Position numbers and translations under genes: made by a program. The notes beneath the pieces were generated by a model, which searched no databases, was not told the origin of the DNA, and worked only from the letters and a program-made list of their open reading frames with translations. From Brachionus plicatilis (taxonomy: Eukaryota > Rotifera > Eurotatoria > Ploima > Brachionidae), in NCBI GenBank assembly GCA_010279815.1, contig QEOQ01000707.1, positions 70,567 to 134,566 of the forward strand: a stretch of 64,000 nt of DNA, in the 5' to 3' direction. Every line of letters begins with the position of its first letter. Position 1 is the stretch's first letter. Shown here piece by piece: positions 20,311-31,600 of the stretch.

Positions 20311-21848
20311 GAATAAATATCTTTGATGATTATTACAAATGAAACTAAAAAAACATTGGATACTAAATAAAAATTTTATATATTCCTTACTATAAATTAA
20401 AACCTTTATTATTTTCCACATTGTTTACAATAAAATGGGTTCTCTAGTATAGTTTAACTTACTAAGACGATTTTATTTAATTTTTTTTTTTTTTGACAAT
20501 TTTAGGATATTTATTTAGTATTTTTATTTGAAAAACTTTTCAAAAATTACGCGCTTAACTTGTTTTCATCTGAAGAATTTATTTTTTTTTATCTTTCTTT
20601 TAGAAATTAATTTCAATTGGAATTTATATCGATCTGACATATAGTCAAGGATTATTATATATGATATTTGAAAAAAGTCAAAATAGTTTGAGTAATATGG
20701 AGAAATGGAGAAACTTTGAGTAAATTACATAACAAATAAACAAACTTGATAAAATCGATGAAGCCTCACGAAGTTTGTGCTGATTTAAAAAGACCAATTT
20801 TTTAAATTATTTCAAGAAATGCTCAATAGAAATAAATTTCCATCCTTACTCCTATTTTCAGCCTGTTTCATTATTATTTATTTTTTATTCGATAGACAAA
20901 TTTTAATTCTAAAAAAATCATCGTCAACTAGAGCTGAATATTTGCAGGATTGCTTAAATTTGTATAAAAAATTACGAAATCCTGACAAAAAAAATATCTT
21001 TAGACCACCTTTAAGAGAACCACCCAAAGAATTGTATGACGAGTTTACTGACAATCGCAATTTTCCAATTACCAGTCTGCGCTACTTTAACGACGCTTAT
21101 TCAGACTCAGCTTCAAATTCATCATCATCTAAATTAATTTCCTCGTCACAATTTTATATGCTGCTACAAGGTGTTATACAAAACAGAGCTCTCAAATACA
21201 AAGATACTCTTTTGAATAAAGTAATGCATGAATTTAAGAAAAATATTGAAAAAAAGAGTATGGCAGTAATTGGTACCGTTCTTCCATGGGTGGAGGCTAT
21301 AGCTTATCATTTAGGCAGTTCAAAGATATCCAGTTTTGATTATACACGCAAGAGATATAATATATCTCGCCTTGAGTGGTGGCATGTCAATGATTTTTTG
21401 GACTATTCGATTTCAAACAACAAATTAGAGACTTTTGACAATGCAGCATCGTATTCATCAATAGAGCATGCGGGACTTGGTCGCTTCGGAGATCCCTTAA
21501 GCCCATACGGTGATTTTGAAGCTGTGCAACAAGTTCACTGTATGCTAAAGCCCGGGGGTCTTTTCTTTCTAGGTCTTCCTGGTTCCAAAGATGGATCAAG
21601 CTTTTTGGTATTTAACGCTCACCGAATTTACGGCAAAAGTCGACTTAAATTACTTTTCAAAAATTGGAAACTAATAAGAGAATACAAAGGCGGACATAAT
21701 ATATTTGTTTTACAAAAACACTATTATTAAGCTAAAAAGTGATTGTTTTAGTTTTTAGTATTAGTTTATGTAATTTTTTTTAATAAAACTTAAAAAATAA
21801 TTTAATTTTTTCGGTCTTTCCTGTTTTGTAACCATAATAGTCCAAAAT
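20311..21848 (+). repeat. Segmental duplication, right copy
   Basis: Direct repeat of 6864-8391. The upstream half shows small indels (for example around 20440-20500) while the coding half is nearly identical. The poly(A) signal AATAAA is at 21782-21787. Confidence 0.9.
20819..21730 (+). CDS. DUF268 family, membrane-anchored methyltransferase-like protein
   Basis: Intact single-exon frame of 303 residues. Residues 8-29 (LLLFSACFIIIYFLF) form a signal anchor, so the protein is probably type II with its C-terminal domain in the Golgi/ER lumen. The globular part has AVIGTVLPWVEAIAYHLG (about 150-168), SSFDYTRKRY, SSIEHAGLGRFGDP and LKPGGLFFLGLP (about 244-255), the pattern of DUF268, which resembles a SAM-dependent methyltransferase Rossmann fold. 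The substrate is unknown; secretory-pathway glycan modification is a guess. The start ATG is the first in frame. The upstream 500 bp is shared with the pseudogene copy at 7362. Confidence 0.85.
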   Translation: MLNRNKFPSLLLFSACFIIIYFLFDRQILILKKSSSTRAEYLQDCLNLYKKLRNPDKKNIFRPPLREPPKELYDEFTDNRNFPITSLRYFNDAYSDSASNSSSSKLISSSQFYMLLQGVIQNRALKYKDTLLNKVMHEFKKNIEKKSMAVIGTVLPWVEAIAYHLGSSKISSFDYTRKRYNISRLEWWHVNDFLDYSISNNKLETFDNAASYSSIEHAGLGRFGDPLSPYGDFEAVQQVHCMLKPGGLFFLGLPGSKDGSSFLVFNAHRIYGKSRLKLLFKNWKLIREYKGGHNIFVLQKHYY

Positions 21849-22540
21849 CTCATGGAAATACAATGAGATTTAACTTTTTAAAAAATGTTTTCCTTTTTGT
21901 ACTTTTTGTACTTTTCTAAAATAAAATTTATTTGGCACTGTTCCTTTTTGTACTTTATCAGTATTTTAATAATTATATAAAAAGAAGTTATTCATTTCGT
22001 TAAGGTTGGCATTATTTCCGTCTTAGACACGCACTGAGTCTGAATCTCCAGATTCCTCTAACCGTGGCCGATAATGTGCGATATTTTTAATCGGTTTTAA
22101 AATAATTTTTTTTGATTTTATATTGAAAAAAGTTTAATTTTATTTGATAAAATATTATTTATTTTGAAGTAAAATAAAATTTTAATTGTGTATTAACCAA
22201 TTTTTCTGTCAACGAATGGTTTAAATTTAATTTCATTGTTGTAATTGTTTAAGTGTTTAATTTCAAGCCTTGAAATTACATCTTATTTTTGAAATAAAAT
22301 TTTATAAAATAATTTATAAAATAATAATAATATTCCAAAAGTTTAGACAAATGAAAAATGGGAAAGCAACCAATTCAAAAATAAAAGAAAATCATAGAAG
22401 AAATTTTAAACAAGACTGTACAAGCGACATTCAGTTTGATTTTTATGGTGCAAAACTACCAGATGAGACTTTGAGACGAAAAAATTTAGTAACCGGCTTA
22501 TAAGATATTCAAATGAGGTAAACGAATAAAAAAAACTTAT
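21849..22540. other. Unresolved, start of the LTR-element relic
   Basis: A GC-richer patch at about 22015-22075 (CGTCTTAGACACGCACTGAG) has no tRNA fold I can support. A frame at 22348-22503 (DFYGAKLPDETLRRKN) may be the front of the gag-like region that follows. Confidence 0.35.
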
Positions 22541-22708
22541 TATGGAAAAAAGACTCATAAATGTTTTCGTCAGAGGTCTAATATCAAGTTTAAAGAAAAT
22601 ATTGGCTACTTTTCTTCGAATGATTTTGATGAATTCGTAAGAGTAGCTAAACGAATCGAACAATCCGAAGGAGAGGAACAAGAGTCTACACTAAACTGTC
22701 AAGTTTGA
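22541..22708 (+). pseudogene. Gag-like fragment of a Ty3/gypsy element
   Basis: Two adjoining frames read RLINVFVRGLISSLK and ENIGYFSSNDFDEFVRVAKR, followed by IEQSEGEEQES, ending at TGA. The pattern of FxxGL, a Phe/Glu-rich segment and A.RIE is the end of the capsid-like domain of retrotransposon Gag. A frameshift in an A-run separates the two halves. It is co-oriented with the integrase and LTR downstream. Confidence 0.5.
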
Positions 22709-23639
22709 TTTCCTTTTTTAAATATATCTCACATTCAATTCCATTTTGAATTTTGAAAATTTCATTAATTTTAAATGAAAAATTATTCCATCCGAGACTG
22801 TAAAATTTTTTGGAAAAGCTAACTTTTTTAAACGATTAGTTTTGAACTCTTTTACTACATTCTTCAAACATTTGTAAACAGTATTTAGCTTTGGTTTTTC
22901 ATTCGAACTTCTTACTATAAGGTAAATTGTGATGTGTCCATCTTTATTTACCTTTCTTATGCATTTTCCAACTCGTTTATGTGCCTTTTTGGCGGAGTTA
23001 ATCCATCGAAATTTCTGTTAACAAATTTTATTATGTTGTCCTTTTTTGTCAAAGGTTAAGCTATTACCGATACGATCGACTCGTGTGTTGTTGTTATATT
23101 GTCGTCTTTAAATTTGATTTTATCAGGTTTTGATTTTTCGATTATACTTTTATTATTGCATTTAATAATAATAATAATAATTTAGGCTGTAGAAAAAGAA
23201 TGATTATTCATCATCCTCTTACGGAGCAAAAGTTTTAGTTGCGCTTTTGTAGCTATTAATAACATTTTTACAATTTTTAAAATAAATATCAATTTATTTT
23301 TAAAACTGTTAGTTTCGTTTGTTCGACAACCTCTCTTGGTAGTTCGTTCTAAAACTTTGACACTCGATTTGTAAAGAAGTTGAATCATCAGTTGTAATTT
23401 CGCACCAATTTATATAGATTTTTATTTTGTATATAAACTCGTGATAAAGCGTCAGCATTTTTAGTTATACTTCCATTTTCTTATTAAATATTGAAGTTGT
23501 ACTCGGCAAGTTCAAACAGTTCATCCATGGAAAAATCAATCCATTAAACTAAACAGATTTTTCTTGCCAAATTCTTATAACGAAAAAAAATGATATGATC
23601 GCTGTAGATATTTTTTAAAATTAGTCGATCAAGATCTGG
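22709..23639. other. Decayed interior of the LTR element
   Basis: No long frame. On the minus strand there are short coding-like stretches around 22960-23110 (KDDNITTTHESIVSVIA, FRWINSAKKAHKRVG) that I cannot assign. A (TAA)n tract lies at 23163-23183. Protease and reverse transcriptase are not recognisable. Confidence 0.4.
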
Positions 23640-24230
23640 AAATAAATACGTCGTTTACCGACTATTCGGCTAAATTGGTGAGCTGGTAAAATGCTCTCAG
23701 CTTATGCAAATTCTAACCAAACTCACTGGGATTTATAATTATCATTGGTTTTATTCCCATATAGAACAGATGAGCAAAGTTCAAGTGGTTTTTCGCCATT
23801 TAAATTGTTTTATGGTCTAGAACCAAGATTAAGTGATCTTGATAATTAGATTTGCATACAAACTGGTTGTAAGCTAAAAAAAGAATTGACAAGGAGGCTG
23901 AAGTGAACATGAAAATTTACGATTCCAAGTATAAACGGAAACCAGTAACATACAATGTTGGTGACCAAGTGAGAATTAAATTGACTCAAACCAGAATTGG
24001 ATTGAAAAAAAAATCCGAAACGATTTATGGAGTGAACCTTTGAAAATAACAAAAGTAATTTCAGAGCAGAACATAAAAGTCGTTAAAAATAAAAAGAAAA
24101 AAAATGATAAATATTAACAATATTAAGCCTAAAGAAGCGGAAAGAATTTGCCACCTAGAGAAAATTAAAAATCAAGTCACTATTACTAAAAGCAGAAGAA
24201 TGTCGAAACCTCGTTTTCAAAATCTTTAAT
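23640..24230 (+). pseudogene. Ty3/gypsy integrase, C-terminal half
   Basis: Shifted frames together show the end of the integrase catalytic core, HWDL and FPYRTDEQSSSGFSPFKLF followed by YGLEPRLSD, where SxGxSPF..YG is diagnostic. The C-terminal GPY/F-type domain follows: YDSKYKRKPVTYNVGDQVRIK. Then come EAERICHLEKIKNQ and SRRMSKPRFQ. At least three frame breaks exist. The D-D-E residues further upstream are not readable. The order with the PPT and LTR downstream is that of a normal gypsy 3' end. Confidence 0.7.
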
Positions 24231-24306
24231 CTGCGTAATTAAAATTAAAGCTACATTTTTTCTAATATTTCATGATTCTAGAAAAGAACAAAAAAAAAAC
24301 GTCTAA

Positions 24307-24645
24307 AATGTCGGTACCAAAACGATTGATATTGATAAAAAAGTCCATGATTTCAAGAAACAGAAGAAAGATCAAACACCAGAACCTCCTCTTGAAAAGC
24401 CACGTGACGAATTCGGATTACCAATTATTCAATTTTCGAAACTTCACAATATCATTAAGGAACCAAAAAATGCCAGAGAAAGAAGAATGATGAAACGTGA
24501 CCAAAACAATGAGCAAAGACTTAAAGTTCGACGTTTTATGGAAAATTTGGGAAAGCATGATCCTCGAAATAAAGAAGCAATCATGTCAAAGGACAGAGTT
24601 GAAACTGAATTGAAAATAATCAATGGTATAAAATTACATTCATGA
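24307..24645 (+). CDS. Charged open frame at the 3' end of the gypsy relic, unidentified
   Basis: An uninterrupted 113-codon frame (with KPRDEFGLPIIQFSKLHNI, NARERRMMKRDQNNE and RVETELKIINGIKL) lies between integrase and the LTR. It has no early ATG and is lysine/arginine/glutamate-rich, with a likely coiled-coil stretch in the middle. It could be an extra 3' ORF of the retroelement (accessory or antisense-derived) or an exon of an unrelated gene; a possible acceptor TTCTAG sits near 24280. It is the only unbroken frame in an otherwise frameshifted element. Confidence 0.4.
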   Translation, partial: NVGTKTIDIDKKVHDFKKQKKDQTPEPPLEKPRDEFGLPIIQFSKLHNIIKEPKNARERRMMKRDQNNEQRLKVRRFMENLGKHDPRNKEAIMSKDRVETELKIINGIKLHS

Positions 24646-24740
24646 AAAAGAAACTTTAAATTATTCATTTATATATTATGATTTTATTTAATCGATTTCG
24701 TATATTTTTTTTTTATTTTTTTTGGAAAAAATTTTTCCCG

Positions 24741-24752
24741 TAAAGGGGGAGG
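24741..24752 (+). promoter_or_regulatory. Polypurine tract of the gypsy relic
   Basis: TAAAGGGGGAGG immediately precedes TGTAAAG, the start of the LTR. A purine run directly upstream of a 3' LTR primes plus-strand DNA synthesis in LTR elements. Confidence 0.75.
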
Positions 24753-25112
24753 TGTAAAGATGTAATTTCAAGAATAAAAAGAAATAGAAAAAATTCTTAT
24801 AACTTTGTAATTTTTGTATATTTATTAATTGTATTTTTAAATAATTAGATAATTAAAAAAAATATAGATAAAATCTTATCAAGATATTGAAAAGTAACCT
24901 TTTAAAAAAATCCTATTGCTTCGTTCTTTGAGGCTCTAGGAACTAGGCGAAAGACTCTCCTTTTTCCGTATATTGAAAAGTTTTCAAAAGCCATTAAAAA
25001 GTGTCATAGGGACCCCACTTTCGATCGTACAACAGTCAAGCAAATCAACAACCGAAGATTGATCAAAAATCACACAACCGTGACGGATCAGATACCCACG
25101 CGAGGCATTACA
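24753..25112 (+). repeat. 3' LTR of the gypsy relic
   Basis: Starts TGTAAAGATG after the polypurine tract and ends GAGGCATTACA, giving the usual TG..CA with short inverted ends TGTAA/TTACA, about 360 bp. A 5' LTR was not found in the window, so the element is incomplete. A patch near 25005-25035 (TCATAGGGACCCC) resembles inverted sequence at 58505-58555. Confidence 0.65.
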
Positions 25113-25589
25113 AATGTTTTAAATCTTAATTTTAAAAAAGCAAATATTTTTATTCTAATTGATCTTTAATTGATTTTACCAAAATCTTTTTTTGAAAACT
25201 TTAAAGACAAAGTTCAAATCCTCATTGAGTTATCCAAAGTTTGGCTAAATTAAACTTTTTAAATGATATTTTTAATATTGATATTCGGTCTGGGTAAGAG
25301 AGACCTGTTAAAGGGTCCGAGGACAAGGTTTACGGTTTCTGATAAAAGGAAACTTAGCGTCTTTTTATTAATTTGGTTTTTTACTCTTTTTTTTAAATTT
25401 AATTTCTTTTTATTAAAAAGCGATATTTTTGTTAAAATTAGCGAAAAATAGCGGTGTAGAAAATTATGGGCCTTTTTGAAAATTGTCAAAAATTAAATTA
25501 TAAGGATTTTTAAATTAACTTGTGGTTTTCTTGATATAAAAATTTTCAATTAAAAATAAAAAGTGATTTTTTAATTAATCAAGTGTATA
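25113..25589. other. Unresolved intergenic sequence
   Basis: A moderately GC-rich patch at 25285-25345 (GGTCTGGGTAAGAGAGACC) lies in weak open frames on both strands (about 25259-25489) with no recognisable motif. I see no gene. Confidence 0.35.
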
Positions 25590-25733
25590 TGGCAAGTTTT
25601 TTTTTCTATTTTACATTTTTAGAAATAATTGCGTAATTATATTTCAAATTTTAACATGCTTAAGTATTGGGTTTAAATTAAACAACGTAATTTCAAAATT
25701 TCAAAAAAGTTAAATAGAAAAAAAAACTTGCCA
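25590..25733. mobile_element. 144-bp MITE flanked by TA
   Basis: Terminal inverted repeats of about 23 bp, TGGCAAGTTTTTTTTTCTAT at the left and its reverse complement at the right, flanked by TA on each side (25588-25589, 25734-25735). TA duplication fits a Tc1/mariner-type non-autonomous element. No coding sequence. Confidence 0.7.
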
Positions 25734-27529
25734 TATCTTAATTTTAGTGGATTTTTTCAATAAATGTGTACATTTATTTAATATTTACGGCCAGCTAGGG
25801 TCTTGGCCTTTTTTTTGGCCGGCCACATGGCCTCTCGACCGGTCACCATCGCTAATCTGAATGAAGCTGAATACTTGTTCCCATGAATTTATTTTAGTTT
25901 GAATTTTTAAGACACATATTTAGAATTAGTTTTGAATATTTTGTCTAATTTAAAGTGAATAGTAAAAATAATTTTCTCTATATTTGGCAATTTGAATGCT
26001 AGGGTTTATTTGGCCTCATCTTAAAATTTTGTTTTTGCAATTCAATTGATTAAGAGAAATATGTGGTATTAGCAGACAATTTGTAGTAACACAAGGTAAT
26101 TTAAGTGTAAGCGCTTTGCAGTCAAATATTGATTGGGTATGATCTGGCAAAATTTTTGAGTGAATCACTGAGTTTAAAAAAAATGAGTGAAAAAATTTTT
26201 TAAATAAAAATTTGTCTAGAATTTTATCTGTTTGATAAGATAGGTTTAATTTCCAAGAAAATATCTGGGATATGAATTTTTAGAAGCTATAAAAAAATTC
26301 TTTAAAAATAAAATTCTCTTTAATCAATTAATCTTTTGAAAAGATACCAAAAAAAAAATGGGCAAAGAAATAATTAAATTTTGAATTGTTTTTTGAGACT
26401 AAAATATTTACCTGATATTTTTTAATATTTTAAAATATTTCTTCGGTATTTTCAAAACAAAATACTAGTGATTTTGTCGGATTATGATTAAAAGACTCAA
26501 TTAAAAATGTATATTCAATTTTTTTTAAATTATTTTTTTTTTCAAATTTGCAATGGTTTTACGTTAATAAAAAATAATTTAAAATTAAATCTTATTATAA
26601 GTCAAGAAACATAAGATACAAAAGAATTTAAAAATTTCACTCACTCCTTTTAGTCAGTTTTAATTTTTTCGTGTAAATATAGTTTCGTAAACCCTTGCAG
26701 AAAAGCCTGTCCCAAAAACTTAAAATAAATGCAGCTTTTTAGTTTAAACCAAGAAAAAACTTAAAATTGAAATTAAGATTTAAAGAATAGGGAAAAAAAT
26801 TAAGTTTAAGAGATAATTTTTAAATTTTTTAAAATATTTTTTTTAAATAAATGATTATTTTTCAATGTGCCAGTAGAAATTTATTAATACAAATACTTTC
26901 TATATTTTTATACGTTGAAAATTAGCTTACAATAATGACACTCCAAAATTCTGTTTCTTTAAAATTTTTAAAAAATTTTAAATGATTTCTTGTCATTTGA
27001 CAAAAAATTCTGTAAATTAACATTAGAAAAAATAGATTTTTTTGCACAAGCATGTTCTACTTTTGACAGCCTCTATTTTATAATTTTAAAAATTTACTTG
27101 TCAAATATTCCATTTATACAGTTTATTTTAAAAATGAACCAGAATTATTATTTTTTCATTGTTTATCATTTAATCTTCTTAGAAAAATTATTTTTTAATT
27201 GAAAGAACTGAACGCCTAAGAATTTTCCTAGGCCCTAAAGCGAAGAAAAATGTCATTTAATCTCCACCATTTAAATTCCATCAATTGTTACTTAACATTC
27301 AAGTTAAAAAAATAAAATTTTTAAAAAAACATTCAATTAAAAATAACACAAAATTTTTTTTAATTCAATTTTTTTGTAAATTCCTAAAGCAATATTTCAG
27401 AACAAAGATGACTGTTAGTCTTCAGGCTTTTCGAAACAAAAAATTCTTGTTTATTTTCTTAATGTGTTAAGTCTTAGCGGTAAAAATTAAAAAAATCAAG
27501 CACTCAAAATTTAAAAATACTCTGGATAT
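25734..27529. other. Mostly featureless AT-rich DNA with one GC-rich patch
   Basis: At about 25790-25860 there is a local GC-rich block with GGCCGGCC and several TGGCC repeats, unlike anything around it. The rest shows no usable frame. Short plus-strand frames at 26990-27202 and 27285-27470 have random AT-rich composition. I looked here for ADAR deaminase exons on the minus strand and saw none. Confidence 0.45.
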
Positions 27530-27535
27530 TTTATT
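27530..27535 (-). terminator. Poly(A) signal of the dsRBD gene
   Basis: AATAAA on the minus strand, 69 bases beyond the stop codon. Supports the gene ending here rather than splicing onward. Confidence 0.6.
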
Positions 27536-27604
27536 TACAATAATTTTAAATTAATTTTGTCGGAATTTTAAAATTCAAAAAAAATTTAATTTACAAAATT
27601 TCAA

Positions 27605-28663
27605 TTAACAATTATAGTCTTGTTCTTGAGTCTTTAATTTTTTTACATTTCTTTGCGAATCATTCGAGTCCCCTTCGTCTTCGCAGACCGCACTAGATTC
27701 TGAATTCGACTGGTTTTGATCTTCGTCAGACTTAGATTTAGGTTTTTGGATTAATTCGGGATGGCTCATTAAGAATTGGACAGCTTTCTCAGCTGCTTGC
27801 ATCCGCGCCAACTTTTTGGTCTTACCACTTCCCTCAAATTTATGTTCATCTATGTCTACACACATGGTAAATATGGGTCTATGTATCGGGCCACTTTGAC
27901 TCACAAATCTGTACTCTACATTTTGTCTGAGCTCGTGCAAAAGCATGAGAGAATTTTTGGGCAGTACTCGCCTCAATTCAGGTGGTTTTTTGAACTTTTT
28001 TCTATTTTTTTTAAAATGGTTCGAGCCGAATGCGCTCTTGGCTAAGCTAGCACCGATGCTTATGTCAGTGAATGTGGGAGCTATGTAAGACGTGGTTGGC
28101 AATAGAGTGGACTGGTCTAAAATGTAGGAGCAGTCTGCGTTGGACAAATAAGTCAAAGGGTTACTCGATTGTAGCATTGAATTGCTCTGAGCACCTTTAA
28201 GAAAAAAAATAACCATTCAATAAATTATTATTTAAAGCTAAAATTAATTTATTTAATTAATCAAATAAAAAAATATGACAAAAAAAATACTTTTTTTACT
28301 TAAATTTGTCAATGTGGTGGCAAAATTTGCCGAATTTTGAATCAATCTGCTGGGTTGGGTGTAAAGATATGCGTAGGCATTGGTCGGGTATGCTGGATAA
28401 ATACTTGTTTGCATTGGCAAATTTTTGGCCAGTAGTTGGTTGTTGATTAACTCGGTTGATTTAGTGCTTATCTGATTTGAGGTCATTTGTGGTGAAGTCG
28501 AAGCAGACGAAACTGTGGAGAGCGATGAGGACGTCGAGGCTGAACGTACCTGTGTAAACGCCTGATTAGACTGGGCTAGACTATTTGCAAGAATTAATTT
28601 GTTAGCCGACTGATTCGATCCATTTGAAGTCATCAAATCGCTAAATGGATTAACATAGATCAT
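27605..28663 (-). CDS. ADAR2-type double-stranded RNA-binding protein, single dsRBD, two exons
   Basis: Exon 28663-28300 and exon 28194-27605 join in phase across a 105-bp GT..AG intron, giving 317 residues. The N-terminal half is Ser/Thr/Asn/Gln-rich and disordered. A basic patch (KKNRKKFKK, about 184-192) is followed by one dsRBD at about 201-264: LPKNSLMLLHEL, SQSGPIHRPIFTM, FEGSGKTKKLARMQAAEKAV. LPKN, GPxHxPxF and FEGSG..KK..A..AAEKA match dsRBD1 of ADAR2/ADARB1 most closely, with ILF3/STRBP next. An acidic Ser-rich tail ends at TAA with a poly(A) signal nearby. No second dsRBD or deaminase is visible. The ATG has an in-frame stop two codons upstream. Likely nuclear. Confidence 0.8.
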
Positions 28664-31600
28664 AGCTCATACAGAATATTCGATTTTGTGATTAACATTA
28701 AAAATAAATTTGATTTTTAGTCTAAATTTAATTTAAAAATATTTATTTATGAGCCGACACAAGTCTTTTTTAAGAGAGTAAGTAACAAAAATTTTATTTA
28801 GGTACAAAAATCAAATTTTAGAAATAATTTTTTAGCATGACTAGAAAAGTAATTTTGGCCAATTATGTAAAATCGGAATGACTTAAACCTAGTTTTTAGA
28901 TAGGATTAAATTATCGAGTTTGTCCAAAATTTTTAATAAAAAAAAAAGAGAAAATTTTCGTTTACGTTTGCCTCAGAGCTCAAGAATCTAAATAAGTGTT
29001 TCTTTCACTTTTTTTCTGAAATTTTTTAAATTTAAAAATATAAAAAAGGCTTCATTGTTGTTTAAAAGGCGAAATTATTCTAAAAAAAACATACAAGATT
29101 TTACATTCACGACAATTGACTCGAATCTTTTGGAGCATTAGTAATTTTTATGCTTAAGGTTAATCGATTTTAAACTACGTTATTACACATAATTTCGTGT
29201 TCACTAATTGCGGACGTAGAATAAATTCCAAAAAATCGATCATGAAATCATCAGACATTGATCATCAAATACTTAAAAGGTTTTTTTATAAGCAGCAAAT
29301 GGATGCAGACAATCTTGATTTTTTTAACATCTATTAAATTTAATCTAATTAAAGAAAAAAAAAATATTTTAACAAAATTATATTAAAAATAGAATTCATA
29401 CTTTGAATTTAATCTTGAAATTTTTTTCATGAATACTAGGATACTTCTTTTTATCAATTTATCATTTGTTTTATTTTTAAATAGAAAATTTGAAAATAAG
29501 ATCATTTTTTAAATTTCATCTTAATTATTAATTGAAATCGCCTTCTTTGGGAGAAAAGTTAAACTAAAAACTAAATGAAAATCACATAAAAAGAAACAAA
29601 GAAAAAATATATATACATAATTAACACATGTTTAGTAAGAAATTTACATTTGGTTAGACAAAAAATAGCGATTCTATTAAATAACATGTTTATTTTTTTT
29701 TGTCAGTTAAAATTAAAGAATAAATCAATAATTATCTTAAATCAATATTAAAATGACATTTGAAAATTTTAACTAATTATTTTTTAAAAAGTAAATTTTA
29801 TTTAATTTTATAAAATTACTTTTAATTTTAAAATACTAAGGTGAGATTATAATGTTTATTTTTAGATTTTCTTTTAGTCAAATTATATGTTTGATTAAAC
29901 AAAATTGAATATTCTTCAAAATTGAATGTCTAATTCTTTGTTTTTCTTATTCTAAAAATTCATAAAAATAAGGAAAACTTGGAAAAAAAATTTTAAAAAT
30001 AATTCAACATCATTAATCGAAAAAGATCTAAGGGCAAAAACAATAGTCTATTAAAAATATTTATTGGGAGATATGAATGACATCAATTTAGAAGGAAACA
30101 TTAAAGGTTCAATAAATTTCAAAATTTATATTTGTTTAAAATAATTCAAAAAAATTAAATCATAAAACTTTTTGATGAAGATGTAAGTAGTAAACTTTTG
30201 AAAATTATAGAATAAAAATAAAGACCTTTTCGATCATCAAAAAATTTCTTTTTTAAAAAAGTTTTTATTTAAAAAATAAAGTTACATTTTTGAATTCTCA
30301 ATTTATTTTTTTTAATGAAAAAAATAAACAAATTTTTGGAATTTTTTTATTTAAATTTCCTATGCTTTCACACTTAAAAAAAAGAAAATAACAAAAACTT
30401 TCCTTTGTAAACTTTTGTTTTCTTTTTGGAAGAATTAAAGTTTGAAAAATTCTCTTTTTTTCTTAATTAAAAAATAATAAACAAACAAACAGTTTATATT
30501 GATTTTTTTGTTTCGTAATTTACGAACTTTTATAAAAAGAAATAATCACAAAATAGTTGTAAAAGAAATGAGAACGATTTAGATAAAAAAAAAGTAAAGG
30601 TATTTAAGAAATTCAATATTTTTAGTTTCGACAACATTCAGTTGAATTAAATAAATTATTTGACTTTGGAAAACAATCTGGCCTCATTAAATAAATTTAA
30701 ATAATTGTTTCCGATTTGTGCTATGATATTCAAAGATTAGGTTTGATTGAACCAAGCCTTATTTGAAAAAATAATTAAATTTTTATCTTATCAAGTCGAA
30801 ATCCAGATCCCTTGCGTGCTTGTATCGGGAAAAATGGTTTACAAAACACAACAGGAATGGAAGCAGCTTAAGATAGAATAATAAGAAATTAAATTAGAAC
30901 ACCAGTATTGCGGGGAACAACTCAAATGCATAAACAAAGAAAAGTTTAGATTTTTTTAGATAAAATTTAACAAAAGTCAAATTAAAATCGACTGATAAAT
31001 ATTTCAAAATGAAAATAGCAATTTCAAATGCTAATAGTCTAGTGGCCTAGCAATTAATTAAATTCCTCTTGATATAATTCTCGAAATCACTCTCGAGATT
31101 TTACCCAACAATTTAAACAAATATTTAGATATTCTATTTGAATCTTCATCGAATAGATAACTTTTTATTTTGTGTAAAAATTTTAATTTTTAACAAATGA
31201 ACTTAATTGAGGAATTTTTTCTTTTTAATAAAAATCAATTAGAAAATACTTATTATTTAAATTTGTCTAAATTTAGAAAATTATGAATACATTTTATTTT
31301 TAGAACTTTTTTTTTATTTTCATAATCTTTTTTTTTTGTCTTACATATTTTCTTTTTTGTCCATGGGACTTTTATTTTTACTAATTCATAACAATTTTTC
31401 ATCGTCGTTTGGCGTTAATTGAAATAAATAAATAAATAAATAAATAAAAAATCAATTAGACTTGAGCACGCTATTCGCTTCTCTCCTACCCACTTAATAG
31501 ACTTCCTGACAATTAAATATTTGTAAGCTCTTCACAACGGTGGCATCGTAAAGCTTGGATACTTTTTCAAATTTAAATATTTGACAATGTGTCTCTAGTT

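Noticed and set aside
22010..22080. tRNA or small RNA in a GC-richer patch
   Set aside because: No acceptor stem, T-loop GTTCRA box or cloverleaf could be built on either strand.
26990..27470. Short plus-strand open frames near the dsRBD gene
   Set aside because: Very AT-rich residue use, no motif; not deaminase exons and on the wrong strand.
27776..28045. 89-codon plus-strand frame
   Set aside because: Shadow of the dsRBD exon on the opposite strand.
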